Source of the DNA: Azoarcus sp. CIB
Lineage (GTDB): Bacteria > Pseudomonadota > Gammaproteobacteria > Burkholderiales > Rhodocyclaceae
NCBI RefSeq assembly: GCF_001190925.1
Contig: NZ_CP011072.1
Span: forward strand, 3,906,001-3,970,000
Direction: 5' to 3'
Length of the DNA stretch: 64,000 bases
Positions 63,433 through 64,000 of the stretch are shown piece after piece. The translations under genes and the position numbers were made by a program. The first letter of the stretch is position 1. Each line of letters opens with the position of its first letter. The notes under the pieces were generated by a model. That model ran no database searches. It was given only the letters and a program-made list of their open reading frames with translations, and was not told the origin of the DNA.

Positions 63433-64000
63433 GTTCCGGGTTTCCAGGGCAGACGGGTGATACGGGTGGCGTCGGCGCGGTGGCGGCGCCAGTTGTCGAG
63501 GTAGATCTGCGTCAGCGTGCAGTTGTCGCGCAGCACGAGCAGATTTTCGGCGTTACGCTTGACGGCCGATTGCGTGAAATTGAACGAACCGGTGACCAGC
63601 GCGCAGGCGGGGCCGTCGGCGTCGGCAATCATGACCTTGTTGTGGGCAGCGGCAAAGCGCGTCTCGAGCGATACCGGAATGCCGGCCGCGAGCAGTTCGG
63701 GCAGCACGTTGCCCTTGCCGCGCTTGTTCATCTTCGCATCCGCGAGCACTTCGACGCGCACGCCGCGCTGGTGCGCATCAATCAGCGCGCGCGCGATCGG
63801 CTTGCTCGTGAAGGCGTAGGCCTGCACATGCAGCGTCTTGCGCGCGTCGTCGATGACGTCGATCAGCAGCGCCTCGGGGCGGTCGGCGGGGGAAAACGCG
63901 ACCTCGACCGAGCCGCGCGCGGGAAGCCGCTGGCTCGCCGCGGCGACTTGCGTCGCCATGGCGATGAACGCTATTACGACGCCTGCGAGCAGCCGCCCCG
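63429..64000 (-). CDS. Phospholipase D-like nuclease, start outside window
   Basis: The frame is open to the window edge at 64000. The sequence before the internal ATG at 63959 reads GRLLAGVVIAFIAMATQVAAA, an evident signal peptide core, so the true start lies outside and the protein is exported. The body has EALLIDVIDDARKTLHVQAYAFTSKPIARAL and one HKD motif, HNKVMIADADGPACALVTGSFNFTQSAV (HxKx4D). This is the Nuc/endonuclease branch, which acts as a dimer. It could degrade DNA in the periplasm. It is coupled to the MscS channel gene by GTGA overlap. Confidence 0.88.
   Translation of the reverse strand, partial: GRLLAGVVIAFIAMATQVAAASQRLPARGSVEVAFSPADRPEALLIDVIDDARKTLHVQAYAFTSKPIARALIDAHQRGVRVEVLADAKMNKRGKGNVLPELLAAGIPVSLETRFAAAHNKVMIADADGPACALVTGSFNFTQSAVKRNAENLLVLRDNCTLTQIYLDNWRRHRADATRITRLPWKPGT

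Overview
The window is high-GC, densely packed bacterial chromosome. Its core genes (rpsP-rimM-trmD-rplS, ilvBNC, leuA, lysC, panBC, purM, pcnB-folK, miaA, hda) and several small families typical of Betaproteobacteria (DUF3619/DUF3106 next to a sigma factor, a DUF1924 cytochrome cluster, DUF2069, a PmrA/QseB-type regulator beside a Do-like protease) point to a betaproteobacterium, most likely a Rhodocyclales member of the Azoarcus/Aromatoleum/Thauera type. This is inferred from gene content and protein style; no 16S gene is present. Apart from REP-like palindromes there are no insertion sequences, prophage or CRISPR, so this is mostly core genome with a few accessory respiratory and envelope modules.

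Layout. 1-4743: end of a secreted SRPBCC protein, an OmpR-type two-component pair, a PmrA-like operator, a Do-like serine protease and a membrane protein. 4750-8632 (minus): a four-gene module of small cytochrome c, triple-rhodanese protein, octaheme cytochrome of the tetrathionate-reductase family and a cytochrome b, preceded by a CRP/FNR-type site. 8945-12725: an RlmN-type methyltransferase, NnrS and an MFS transporter, with a REP-like element. 12889-15212: a c-di-GMP-I (GEMM) riboswitch leading into a subtilase with a C-terminal autotransporter-like barrel. 15326-23173: miaA, an RND efflux pair followed by a membrane gene broken in a run of 11 G, then purM with its own terminator. 23313-31217: AI-2E-type transporter, hda, HAD hydrolase, pcnB, frameshifted folK, DMT protein, deoxynucleoside kinase, panBC and a CBS protein. 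31279-35926 (minus): pepN and an overlapping four-gene sigma-factor operon.

36047-45133: ilvBNC, psd, pssA, a PbgA/YejM-like sulfatase-fold protein and a two-component system, forming a branched-chain amino acid block and then a membrane-lipid block. 45206-50298: a TerB/DUF697 protein, then a divergent haem cluster. One arm is PepSY, response regulator and kinase; the other is DUF1924 cytochrome, dihaem cytochrome and cytochrome b. A tandem CTGAAC operator lies between the arms. 50343-52105: leuA behind a leucine-rich leader peptide that looks leaderless. 52200-55973: DUF2069, wrbA, yihY and a PilZ-type protein. 56106-58259: the rpsP operon with promoter and terminator. 58318-64000: small lipoprotein, tRNA-Ser(GCU), lysC, an HTH regulator with a palindromic operator, a radical SAM protein, queD-like gene, MscS channel and a PLD nuclease that runs off the window.

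The most noteworthy items are the riboswitch-controlled autotransporter protease, the leuA leader peptide, the two respiratory cytochrome modules with visible operators, and two single-base frameshifts in G runs, which may be sequencing errors or, for the G11 tract, phase variation.
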